Source: Haloferula helveola (GTDB lineage Bacteria; Verrucomicrobiota; Verrucomicrobiia; Verrucomicrobiales; Akkermansiaceae). Taken from it: a stretch of DNA of 64,000 nucleotides. The stretch spans positions 5,613,199-5,677,198 of the forward strand of contig NZ_AP024702.1 in assembly GCF_037076345.1 (NCBI RefSeq). The letters run 5' to 3'. The number at the start of each line of letters is the position of its first letter. Positions within the stretch are counted from its first letter, which is position 1. Below the pieces are notes generated by a model, which was not told the DNA's origin, did no database searches, and was given only the letters and a program-made list of their open reading frames with translations. This document shows positions 56,608 to 64,000 of this stretch, piece after piece. The translations under genes were made by a program, and so were the position numbers.

Positions 56608-58098
56608 CTACTTGCCAGCCCTCTTGGTCGCTTCCAGAAGAAACTCACGCAGCTCTGCCGGCGGATGAAGACCGTGGGGGTGGTGCCCCGCATCCGGCTT
56701 GCGCCAGACTCGCACCTTGCCGCCGAGCGACTCGTACTTCGCCGCGACTGCTTCCCCATTCTGCTTCGGCGGCACGACGTCATCCTTCATGCCGAGCACC
56801 ACCGCGACCGGGATGCCGGCTTTTGCGATCGGCTCCAAACGGTCGACCACCTGATCGTGCTTCCCCGCCGCGGCATCATCGATTCCATAGACCTCAAGGA
56901 GACGCTTCCAATCACCTTCCGAGCGCTTCCCTCCGTCACCACCCGGCCAAGTCCGGAAGTCGCAAACCGGATTGTCGCCATAAATCGCCGAAACCGAGTT
57001 GGGGTGCCGCGCCGCCCAGTTGAAGATCGGCAGTCCACCGCGCGACATGCCTTCCAAGACCGGCTTCGGTGAAAGCCCGAGCGTCTTGCTCATGAATTCA
57101 TGCATCGCATCCCAGCGAAGCATCGCAGGCTCGGCGCCATACAGGTTGGAGACGTCGCAATAGGCGACATGCCATCCCCGATCGAGAAGCTCCAGATCCA
57201 AGGCAGGCTGGTGACCGAAGAATCGCGCCCTCCAGATCCACGGACGTCCGGCAGCCGCTTGTTTGGGTGAAACGATGGTTCCCGAACAGCCGGCGCCCGG
57301 AACCTTGAAATCGTAGCGGGCATAGCCGCCAAACTCCGAGACCTTGGCCTCCAATCCCGCCTCCTTGAGCTCATTCTCCGCGCGGAAACTCTCGTCAAAC
57401 TTCGTCGGCAGAACATCCGCCAAATGGGCGGCCAGCTTCGCGTGCCCTTCCGTCGTCGGGTGGACGCCATCCGTCGTTTCCTCGGGCCCGAAGGTTCTCG
57501 CGAGGTCATGAATCAGCACCTTGGGTTCCTTCGCCGCGATGACTCCGAAGCGCTTGCGGATCTCGGCCAATCGCTCGCGGCGTTCCTTGAGGTTCGCGAT
57601 CCGTTCCGATGGCAACCCCGACTTCTCCGGATACATCGGCGGAGGACCCGCGATGTGGATCAGCACCTCCGGATTCGCCTTCCTGAGATCGGAAACCATT
57701 GCCATCAGATCGGTCTCGAGATCCGCCTGATACTGCCAATGGTTGCCTCCGCCGGAATTGCTGTCGTTGGTGCCGAGCATGATCACCGCCACGTCCGGAG
57801 CAAACTCGAGTGCTTTCTGATAGATCGGCTTCCCCATCAGAGCGGCCCGGCTCTTCCGGACCAGCGTGTGTCCCCCGATCGCGAAGGGCTTCACCTGAAA
57901 CTCGTCACCCAGCAATCGCCCGAGCACCGCCGGATAGCCGTTGGTGGCCTGTGGTTTGGCATGGGCTCCGGTCGAGATCGAATCACCAATGATGGCAACC
58001 TTCGTCGCGCCGAACACCGAAAATCCACCGAGCCAAAGCCAGAAAAGCACCCACCGAATCATGGCCGGAAAACGCCTCCGGGGGTCGGATTGTTTCAT
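56608..58098 (-). CDS. SGNH hydrolase fused to an alpha/beta hydrolase
   Basis: 496 residues, or 484 from ATG 58062, which gives an ideal signal peptide (WVLFWLWLGGFSVFGATK). N-terminal SGNH (GDSL) domain (about 32-230): nucleophile Ser40 in IIGDSIS, GTND at 109-112, and the Asp210/His213 pair in DGVHPT. Then a second esterase-like domain (about 260-495) with Ser352 in EGMSRGGLP, Asp440 (MKDDVVPP) and the GHHPHGLHP histidine. Both catalytic sets look complete. Two esterases in one exported chain suggest multi-site deacylation of a polysaccharide. Confidence 0.88.
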   Translation of the reverse strand: MKQSDPRRRFPAMIRWVLFWLWLGGFSVFGATKVAIIGDSISTGAHAKPQATNGYPAVLGRLLGDEFQVKPFAIGGHTLVRKSRAALMGKPIYQKALEFAPDVAVIMLGTNDSNSGGGNHWQYQADLETDLMAMVSDLRKANPEVLIHIAGPPPMYPEKSGLPSERIANLKERRERLAEIRKRFGVIAAKEPKVLIHDLARTFGPEETTDGVHPTTEGHAKLAAHLADVLPTKFDESFRAENELKEAGLEAKVSEFGGYARYDFKVPGAGCSGTIVSPKQAAAGRPWIWRARFFGHQPALDLELLDRGWHVAYCDVSNLYGAEPAMLRWDAMHEFMSKTLGLSPKPVLEGMSRGGLPIFNWAARHPNSVSAIYGDNPVCDFRTWPGGDGGKRSEGDWKRLLEVYGIDDAAAGKHDQVVDRLEPIAKAGIPVAVVLGMKDDVVPPKQNGEAVAAKYESLGGKVRVWRKPDAGHHPHGLHPPAELREFLLEATKRAGK

Positions 58099-58131
58099 GA
58101 TCGGGCGGGAAACCGGCGTTCCTCGCCCGAA

Positions 58132-60111
58132 TCACGATTCAGCCTCAGAGTCGTAATCCTTCGGAGCCCGAACGACACGGTCGATCGCGTGCTTGGTCAC
58201 GATATTCCCCCGACTTCCGCGACCCTTGACTCCAATCTCACCGAAATGGAACGGACGGGTGACATTGCGGAGTCGCAGGGCGGGTTTGAGATGCACGATC
58301 AGCATCTGCTCCGCGCTGGAGGCTTCGTCGGAGTGAACCGCGAAGTAAAAGACTCGGCTCCCCTTCTTGCCAGGAGTGAGATCGTACTCCTTGTCCCGAG
58401 TTACCCCGCCAAGCCTGAACCGCTTTGCCAGGATAGGACCGTCGCGGCCGTCGCGGTAGATCATCGAGTAGATGAGATCCTCCTCCTTGCGGAACACCGC
58501 CACTCGCAAAGGCCGCTGACCGACGAACACCTTGTCGGCGACCTTCGTCACCCGGACCTTGCCATCCGCCGTGAAGGCCACGATGTCATCGAGGGTCGAA
58601 CATTTCTCGACCGGCTTCTCCTTCTTCAGGCCGTAACCGGCGAAGCCGTTCTTTTCATCGACGTAGAGCGTCTCCGTCGCAGCCACCACTTGCGTGCGGT
58701 CGACGCGCTCGAAGGAAGAGATCTCGGTCTTCCGTTCGCGACCCTTGCCGTACTTCTTCTGCAGGTCTTCGAACCACTTGATCGTGAACCGCGTCAGATT
58801 GCGCAGGTTCTTCTCGGTCTCGGCAATCCCGTCCTCGAGCCCCTTGATCTCCTCGTCGGCCTTGAAGGAATCGAATTTCGAGATCCGCTTGATCTTGATC
58901 TCGGTGAGCCGGACGATGTCATCCTCGGTCACCTCGCGTTTGAGCAACTTCTTGAACGGCTTCAAGCCGTCGTCGATCGCTTTGATCACCGCCTCCCACG
59001 TCTCGCACTCCTCGATATCGCGGTAGATGCGGTTCTCGATGAAGATCTTCTCGAGCGAACTGAAGTGCCACTTCTCGTTGAGATCACCGAGGCGCAGATC
59101 CAACTCCTTCTCCAGCAGGTCCCGCGTCTGAAAGGCGCTGCGCTTGAGAATCTCCGTGACCGGCATGAACTTCGGCTTGCCGTCGATGATCACGCACGAG
59201 TTCGGCGAAATACTAAGCTCACAGTCGGTGAAGGCGTAGAGAGCGTCGCGACTCGTCTCCGCATCGGTTCCGGAGGGCAGATACACGAGGATATCGACAT
59301 TCTCCGCCGTGTTGTCCTCGATCCGCGAGATCTTGATCTTCCCCTTTTCCGATGCCGCCACGATCGAGTCCATCAGGCCTCCGGTCGTGGTGCCGAAGGG
59401 AATCTCATGGATCCGGATCAGCCCCTTCTTCTCGATCGTCATCCGCGCCCGGACTCGGACCTTTCCGCCACGGATGCCATCACGGTAGTCGCTCGCGTCC
59501 ATGATGCCTGCCGTCGGGAAGTCGGGAAGCAACTCGAACGGCTGCTTGCGCAGCGCCGCCACGCAGCCGTCGATGATCTCGTTGAAGTTGTGCGGCAGGA
59601 TCTTGCAGGCCAACCCGACCGCGATGCCTTCGACGCCCTGCGCGAGAAGCACGGGGAATTTCGATGGCAGAGTGACCGGCTCCTTGTTCCGGCCGTCGTA
59701 GCTCGGCGTCCAAGCGGTCGTCCGCGGATTGTAGAGCACATCCAGCGCGAACTTCGTCAACCGCGCCTCAATGTAGCGTGGAGCCGCCGCACCGTCGCCG
59801 GTCAGCGTGTTCCCCCAGTTTCCCTGGCAGTCGATCAGCAGGTCCTTCTGGCCGAGGTTCACCACCGCCGCACCGATCGCGGCGTCGCCGTGCGGGTGAT
59901 ACTTCATCGTGTTCCCGATGAGGTTCGCCACCTTGTTGTAGCGCCCGTCATCGAGTTCCTTCATCGAGTGAAAAATCCGCCGCTGGACGGGTTTCAACCC
60001 ATCAGCGAGGTGCGGCACGGCCCGCTCGAGAATCACGTATGAGGCGTAATCCAGGAAGTAATCCGAATACATCTCGCCCAAAGAGGCGTGCTGGTCGGGG
60101 TCGTGGCTCAT
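58132..60111 (-). CDS. parC: DNA topoisomerase IV subunit A (ParC/GyrA-like, short)
   Basis: 659 residues. Breakage-reunion domain with the catalytic Tyr113 in AAAPRYIEARLT and the Greek-key/tower region downstream; the C-terminal beta-pinwheel is short, as in Bacteroidetes-type topo IV A. The quinolone-contact positions equivalent to E. coli ParC Ser80 and Glu84 are both alanine (HPHGDAAIGAA, Ala77 and Ala81). The partner B subunit is not in this window, so assignment to topo IV rather than gyrase follows family similarity. Confidence 0.9.
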   Translation of the reverse strand: MSHDPDQHASLGEMYSDYFLDYASYVILERAVPHLADGLKPVQRRIFHSMKELDDGRYNKVANLIGNTMKYHPHGDAAIGAAVVNLGQKDLLIDCQGNWGNTLTGDGAAAPRYIEARLTKFALDVLYNPRTTAWTPSYDGRNKEPVTLPSKFPVLLAQGVEGIAVGLACKILPHNFNEIIDGCVAALRKQPFELLPDFPTAGIMDASDYRDGIRGGKVRVRARMTIEKKGLIRIHEIPFGTTTGGLMDSIVAASEKGKIKISRIEDNTAENVDILVYLPSGTDAETSRDALYAFTDCELSISPNSCVIIDGKPKFMPVTEILKRSAFQTRDLLEKELDLRLGDLNEKWHFSSLEKIFIENRIYRDIEECETWEAVIKAIDDGLKPFKKLLKREVTEDDIVRLTEIKIKRISKFDSFKADEEIKGLEDGIAETEKNLRNLTRFTIKWFEDLQKKYGKGRERKTEISSFERVDRTQVVAATETLYVDEKNGFAGYGLKKEKPVEKCSTLDDIVAFTADGKVRVTKVADKVFVGQRPLRVAVFRKEEDLIYSMIYRDGRDGPILAKRFRLGGVTRDKEYDLTPGKKGSRVFYFAVHSDEASSAEQMLIVHLKPALRLRNVTRPFHFGEIGVKGRGSRGNIVTKHAIDRVVRAPKDYDSEAES

Positions 60112-60233
60112 GTCGATTCGGGATCCTTAAGTTTTCCGAAACAATCGGCAAGTCCCAAGGACCCCGCCATTTCCGATGGTTCGGGATTGGATCGCAAGCC
60201 CGGGACTGCTGCGATGCGTCACCGCCCCGTCCC

Positions 60234-62921
60234 ATGAAACCCCCGCGCCGCCTGACCCCGCTGCTGCCGCTCCTCGCCGGCACACTGGTGGCGTTTGCCC
60301 AGAATCTGCCGGAGTTCCCGGTCGATCCGGAGCTCCCGGACTTTCCCGACACCCCGATCGACCCCGCCTCGCCGTCGGATCCCGAGCCTACGGCCGACTC
60401 GCCTGACCTCACTTGGCCGGAAACGGATGCCGAATCCCGCCCGTGGCTGCGTTGGTGGTGGCCGGCCGACGGCACCGCGTCGGAGGAGACGGCCGCCATT
60501 CTCAAGCAGATCGAGACCGCCGGCTTCGGAGGGGTGGAAATCCTCCCAACCGCCAGTGACATGCCCGCCGACTGGCCCGGGCCGGGCTGGCCGGACCGAT
60601 GCTCTGCCGCCGCCCGGATCTGCGAGGAACTCGGCATCGGCTTTGACCTAGCGACCCAGAGCGGCCCCTCTCCCGAAGTTCCGCCGGACTTTCCCGAGTG
60701 GGTCGAGCACGCGCTTGATCCGTTTTTCGCGACGCTCCAAGGCGGTGAGGTCGACATCGAGCTGCCGAACGCGGCATTCGACTGCCTTGGCGCCTGGCCG
60801 ATCCAGGGACCACCGGTCGACCTGCTCGACTTCATCGATACCGATGCCTGGCGCCTGCGCTGGATCGCTCCACCGGGCACTTGGAACGTCTACGGCACCC
60901 CGAGCCGACCGGTCGGAAACAAACTCAATCCATTCTCGCCATCGGCGACCGCCGCATGGCTCGAACGATTCGACGAGACCTTCGTCACCTTCGACGGCCC
61001 CACCCCGCGCTCCCGCACCTTGGAAAGAACCGTGGCGACCTCGGGCGACTGGTCGGAGGGGCTTTACGAAGCCTTCCAAAAACGCCGTGGCTACGACCTG
61101 CGCGAGCAGCTCCCGATTCTGCTGGGCGACGCCGACCCCGGACTGATCGAACGGGTCGTCTGCGACTACCGGGAGACTCTGGCAGAGATGCACTACGAGG
61201 CGTTGCTCGCGTGGCACGAGCACACCCGCGACCGTGGCTCACTCAGCCGTAGCCTCCTCGCGGGAAATCCCGGCCACCCCGTGGACCTGCATTCGGTGGC
61301 CGACATTCCCGGCACCCTGATTTCGTCGACGGACCGCACCAATCCCCCCATCCGCCTGTTCTTCGCCTCGTCCGCCGCCCACCTCGCCTTCAAGCCGCTG
61401 GTGCAGGGCAGCTACCGGTGCCCGGACTCCGAACCGCTGACTCCGGAACGGCTCAAGACCGCCGCCGACCTGCTCTGGCTCGCCGGTGCCAACCAGCTTA
61501 TCCTCGACGGCCGCAGCATGTCGACCGGGCTTCCGAAAGCCCCCCTCGATCCGGGAACCGGACTGTGGCGACAGATCGACTCGTTCACCGGATACGCCAC
61601 CCGATGCCAGAACATCCTGCAAAGCGGCGCGCCCGACCCCGACGTGCTGCTTTACTTCCCCGCCCATGACTTCTGGGTCGAGCGTGGCGGATTGCCCGAC
61701 GACCCGGTCGAGCGCGAACGCTGGCTTGAGACCACCCCGTTCCACCGCACGGCGGAGGCATTTCTCGATCACGGCGTGACCTTCGATTTCCTGAGCGACC
61801 GTCTACTCAAGCAGGCGGTCGTCGCCGACGGCCGCATCATCATTGGCGGGCTGACCTACCGAGCGATCATTCTTCCCGAAGTACGACGACTCCCGGAGAC
61901 CACCGCCGCGCTCCTTCTGGAGTTGTCCCGCCGCGGCGCGAAGATCGGAATCCTCGGCGAGTGGCCGCGTGACGTTCCGGGTTACCCTTCGCCCGACATC
62001 CGGCGCGGCACGCTCATCTCGTCGATGCGTGATATTTCACCGGACTCGATCCGCGAAAGTCACGACCCGCTCGAACTCGCCATCGACCTCGGTGTCAGCC
62101 CCGAGACAATGGCGGAGCACGGACTGCGATTCGTCCGCCGTAGCCACTTCTCCGGCCGGAACTACTTCGTCGTCAATCGATCCGATGTCCCGGTCGACCG
62201 CTGGATCCCGCTCTCCGTCCCGGCAAAGTCGGTTCTTCTCCTTGATCCGCGCTTTCCCGAGCGAACCGGCACGACCCGGGTCAGGAAAGGCGAACACGGC
62301 TCTGAAATCCGTATCGTTCTCGGCCCCGGCGAGTCGAGGATCATCCGGACGTTCGAGAACGAGGAAATCGGCGGCCCGTCATGGAAAGAATTTCATCCCT
62401 CGAAGGAACCCATGCCGATAGCCGGCATCTGGAACGTCGAGTTCCTCGAAGGAGGTCCGGAACTCCCCGACGCGTTCGCAACGCCCATGCTCGGTTCATG
62501 GAACACACTCGGCGATCCGCGTGTCGGCAACTTTACCGGTATGGCGCGCTACACGATCGAGTTCGATCTGCCCGACACCGGCAGCGGCCTGTGGCAACTC
62601 GACCTCGGCGGCGTCGCCCACAGCGCCCGCATCCACATCAACGGCTTCCCCGTCGGCACCGCCTTCGCTCCACCCCATCGGTTCGACGTCGGTCCGGTCC
62701 TGAAACAAGGACTGAACACACTCAGCATCGAGACCTCCAACCTGCTTGCCGCGAAGGATCGCGCCGACCTGCCCTCGGGGCTGCTCGGCCCTGTCCGACT
62801 GTTCCCGATGATCGAGCAAGTCCCGGAAGGACTGCCGCCTGCCCCCGAGGAAGAGCCGCCCGCAAGCGAAACTCCGGAAGCGTCCGAACCGGAAGAGGAC
62901 CTGCCTGCTACCAACCCCTGA
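60234..62921 (+). CDS. GH106-like glycoside hydrolase (alpha-L-rhamnosidase type)
   Basis: 895 residues from ATG 60234 with a signal peptide (LTPLLPLLAGTLVAFAQ). A 40-residue proline-rich linker leads to the GH106-like start PWLRWWWPADGTASEETAAI, with KQIETAGFGGVEILP. The C-terminus (MARYTIEFDLPDTGSGLWQL) is a beta-sandwich like the sugar-binding domain at the end of GH106 and GH2 enzymes, followed by an acidic tail. Family assignment rests on these patterns; the substrate might be rhamnosides. It is divergent from topo IV A. Confidence 0.8.
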   Translation: MKPPRRLTPLLPLLAGTLVAFAQNLPEFPVDPELPDFPDTPIDPASPSDPEPTADSPDLTWPETDAESRPWLRWWWPADGTASEETAAILKQIETAGFGGVEILPTASDMPADWPGPGWPDRCSAAARICEELGIGFDLATQSGPSPEVPPDFPEWVEHALDPFFATLQGGEVDIELPNAAFDCLGAWPIQGPPVDLLDFIDTDAWRLRWIAPPGTWNVYGTPSRPVGNKLNPFSPSATAAWLERFDETFVTFDGPTPRSRTLERTVATSGDWSEGLYEAFQKRRGYDLREQLPILLGDADPGLIERVVCDYRETLAEMHYEALLAWHEHTRDRGSLSRSLLAGNPGHPVDLHSVADIPGTLISSTDRTNPPIRLFFASSAAHLAFKPLVQGSYRCPDSEPLTPERLKTAADLLWLAGANQLILDGRSMSTGLPKAPLDPGTGLWRQIDSFTGYATRCQNILQSGAPDPDVLLYFPAHDFWVERGGLPDDPVERERWLETTPFHRTAEAFLDHGVTFDFLSDRLLKQAVVADGRIIIGGLTYRAIILPEVRRLPETTAALLLELSRRGAKIGILGEWPRDVPGYPSPDIRRGTLISSMRDISPDSIRESHDPLELAIDLGVSPETMAEHGLRFVRRSHFSGRNYFVVNRSDVPVDRWIPLSVPAKSVLLLDPRFPERTGTTRVRKGEHGSEIRIVLGPGESRIIRTFENEEIGGPSWKEFHPSKEPMPIAGIWNVEFLEGGPELPDAFATPMLGSWNTLGDPRVGNFTGMARYTIEFDLPDTGSGLWQLDLGGVAHSARIHINGFPVGTAFAPPHRFDVGPVLKQGLNTLSIETSNLLAAKDRADLPSGLLGPVRLFPMIEQVPEGLPPAPEEEPPASETPEASEPEEDLPATNP

Positions 62922-62956
62922 CGGGCACCCGTCCTCCCGCACGCTTCCGGCGGGTT

Positions 62957-62971
62957 CCTGTTTCAAACAGG
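62957..62971 (+). terminator. Hairpin between the glycosidase and the SGNH hydrolase
   Basis: CCTGTTT (62957-62963) and AAACAGG (62965-62971) form a perfect stem around one base. A CCCGC/GCGGG stem precedes it. No T run, so weak as a terminator. Confidence 0.4.
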
Positions 62972-63012
62972 ATCACTGCTGGAAAGATCTCCGATCCCCC
63001 CTAGGTTCCGGC

Positions 63013-64000
63013 ATGCCTCGCCTCGCATGCCTGCTTTTGATCCTGCTGACCTCTCTCGGGTCGGCGGCACCACTGCGGATACTCGCGATCGGCGACAGCT
63101 TGACCGAGGAATACGCCTTCGAGATCCCTTTCAGCGCGCCGGCTTCCGATCCAGGAAACGCCAACGCGCGGAATTGGCCCGAGCTGTTTCGGATCTTCCG
63201 GCCAACGGAGGCTTCGCTGGGACCCTACGAAGGCACTGCAGGATCCTACCTCGACTATCGGAATGGAGGCCATGAGTGGAACTTCGGCGTGCCGAGCTTC
63301 ACCACCGTCGACTGGCAGCGGGTCATCAACAAGACCAGCTATAATCCCCTCGAAGACGACGCGATGGACCTCCTCGATTACGAGACGCGTGAAGAGGTGA
63401 TCTACCAACTCTTCTACGGCAGCATCCAGGTGGCGGTGATCTTCCTCGGCGGCAACGACCTGAAGAACGACTACAACGATATCTTCAACGACACCGAATC
63501 CGCGAACTTCTTCCCAGGAATCCTCCAGCGTCTGCAGAATATCCACGGGTTCGTCCGAAACACCCGCGCGCAACTCCCGATCGTGGTCTGCACGATTCCC
63601 GACGTCGGAGCCACGCCGAACGTCAACGGCACCTACAACGACCCGGTGAAAGCGGCTTCCACCCGCGCCAAGATCGCGGCTTTCAACCAGTCGATCGATG
63701 ACACCTTCTCACCCCTCTACCGCACGGAGGTCGCTCGAATCGACGAACTGACCGCTCTGGTCTTCGACCTGATGCCCTTCCACCTCAACGGCACCGTCTT
63801 CACAATTGAAGGAGATCCGGAGAATCCCCCGGACCGGGTCTTCTGTCGCGACGATTTCCACCCCAATACCGTTGCGCAGGCACTAATCGCCAACGAGATC
63901 ATCGGGGCGATCAACACCTTCAGCCCGATCACCTCGCAGACGGTGACCCCGTTCCACGATCGCGAGATCCTCCAGAACCTCCTCGGCCTTGATCCCGACC
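63013..64000 (+). CDS. Exported SGNH hydrolase, C-terminus cut by window edge
   Basis: Starts at ATG 63013 and is open to the last base, so 329 complete codons are visible. Signal peptide through GSAA. Active-site blocks of the SGNH family: IGDSLTEEY (nucleophile Ser), FLGGNDLKNDYND, and DDFHPNTVAQAL with the catalytic Asp-x-x-His. An insertion between the first two blocks (about residues 40-125) makes it larger than typical GDSL esterases. It follows the GH106-like gene on the same strand, consistent with a joint polysaccharide role. Confidence 0.85.
   Translation, partial: MPRLACLLLILLTSLGSAAPLRILAIGDSLTEEYAFEIPFSAPASDPGNANARNWPELFRIFRPTEASLGPYEGTAGSYLDYRNGGHEWNFGVPSFTTVDWQRVINKTSYNPLEDDAMDLLDYETREEVIYQLFYGSIQVAVIFLGGNDLKNDYNDIFNDTESANFFPGILQRLQNIHGFVRNTRAQLPIVVCTIPDVGATPNVNGTYNDPVKAASTRAKIAAFNQSIDDTFSPLYRTEVARIDELTALVFDLMPFHLNGTVFTIEGDPENPPDRVFCRDDFHPNTVAQALIANEIIGAINTFSPITSQTVTPFHDREILQNLLGLDPD

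Noticed and set aside
57424..60042. Plus-strand open frame of 872 codons opposite the esterase fusion and topoisomerase IV A
   Set aside because: Same reason; the minus-strand genes have clear catalytic motifs.

Overview
The window is GC-rich, densely coding chromosomal DNA, most likely from a member of the Verrucomicrobiota (Verrucomicrobiales-like; Luteolibacter/Haloferula relatives are a guess). The pointers are a PEP-CTERM protein without an exosortase nearby, a very large ThuA / beta-propeller / cytochrome c protein of the type common in Planctomycetes and Verrucomicrobia, PAS-AraC hybrid regulators, a bacterial class IV-like histone deacetylase, a short topoisomerase IV A subunit, and secreted proteins sharing a C-terminal 'DGLANLLEF'-type module. 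I see no rRNA, tRNA, CRISPR array, insertion sequence, prophage or plasmid gene. It reads as core and niche chromosome rather than an island.

Layout. 1-6.1 kb (minus): edge-truncated histone deacetylase-like gene, mqo, a two-subunit sodium/organic acid symporter, and a secreted hypothetical. 6.4-8.9 kb (plus): an RRM RNA-binding protein and the hflK-hflC pair. 8.9-15 kb: AEC transporter, uxaC, putA. 15-17.7 kb: PAS-AraC regulator overlapping nadD, a TPR protein, and a convergent dCMP-type deaminase. 17.7-20.2 kb (minus): compact rex - ECF sigma - anti-sigma operon. Then a 435-base non-coding stretch and a PEP-CTERM gene, a strong terminator, and gapA. 22.6-27.5 kb (minus): ctaA, AI-2E family permease, TIGR01777 oxidoreductase, DCC-family protein, small membrane protein and a GbsR/MarR regulator, with two matching candidate operators. 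27.7-35.6 kb (plus): lamin-tail surface protein, pdxH, and a GldF/GldG/DUF4340-like cluster without its ATPase. 35.6-39.3 kb (minus): purC, a membrane beta-helix protein with a DnaJ-like N-terminus, a second PAS-AraC regulator. 39.3-44.1 kb (plus): Gfo/Idh/MocA oxidoreductase and the ThuA-cytochrome c protein. 44.2-46.9 kb (minus): ahcY and metK, divergent from an ArsR-methyltransferase fusion (SahR-like) followed by two lipoproteins. 49.3-53.5 kb (plus): ychF and a tandem Deg9-like protease / catalytically dead partner. 53.5-60.1 kb (minus): ACT-domain protein, ankyrin lipoprotein, an inverted-repeat element, trmO, an SGNH-alpha/beta-hydrolase fusion, topoisomerase IV A. 60.2-64 kb (plus): GH106-like glycosidase and an edge-truncated SGNH hydrolase.

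Functionally, the window combines an organism using organic acids, proline and plant or algal glycans (symporter, Mqo, PutA, UxaC, GH106-like, SGNH esterases, ThuA/Gfo-Idh) with aerobic respiration (CtaA, Mqo), a redox-linked regulatory operon (Rex plus ECF sigma) and a methyl-cycle module (MetK, AhcY, ArsR-methyltransferase). The most interesting regions are the protease/pseudoprotease pair, the Rex-sigma operon whose anti-sigma carries YfbK-like flanks without the vWA domain, the GbsR operon with paired palindromes, the PAS-AraC site with 21-bp-spaced direct repeats, and the hairpin-forming repeat near 55.7-55.85 kb. I did not find a clearly new defence or mobile system.
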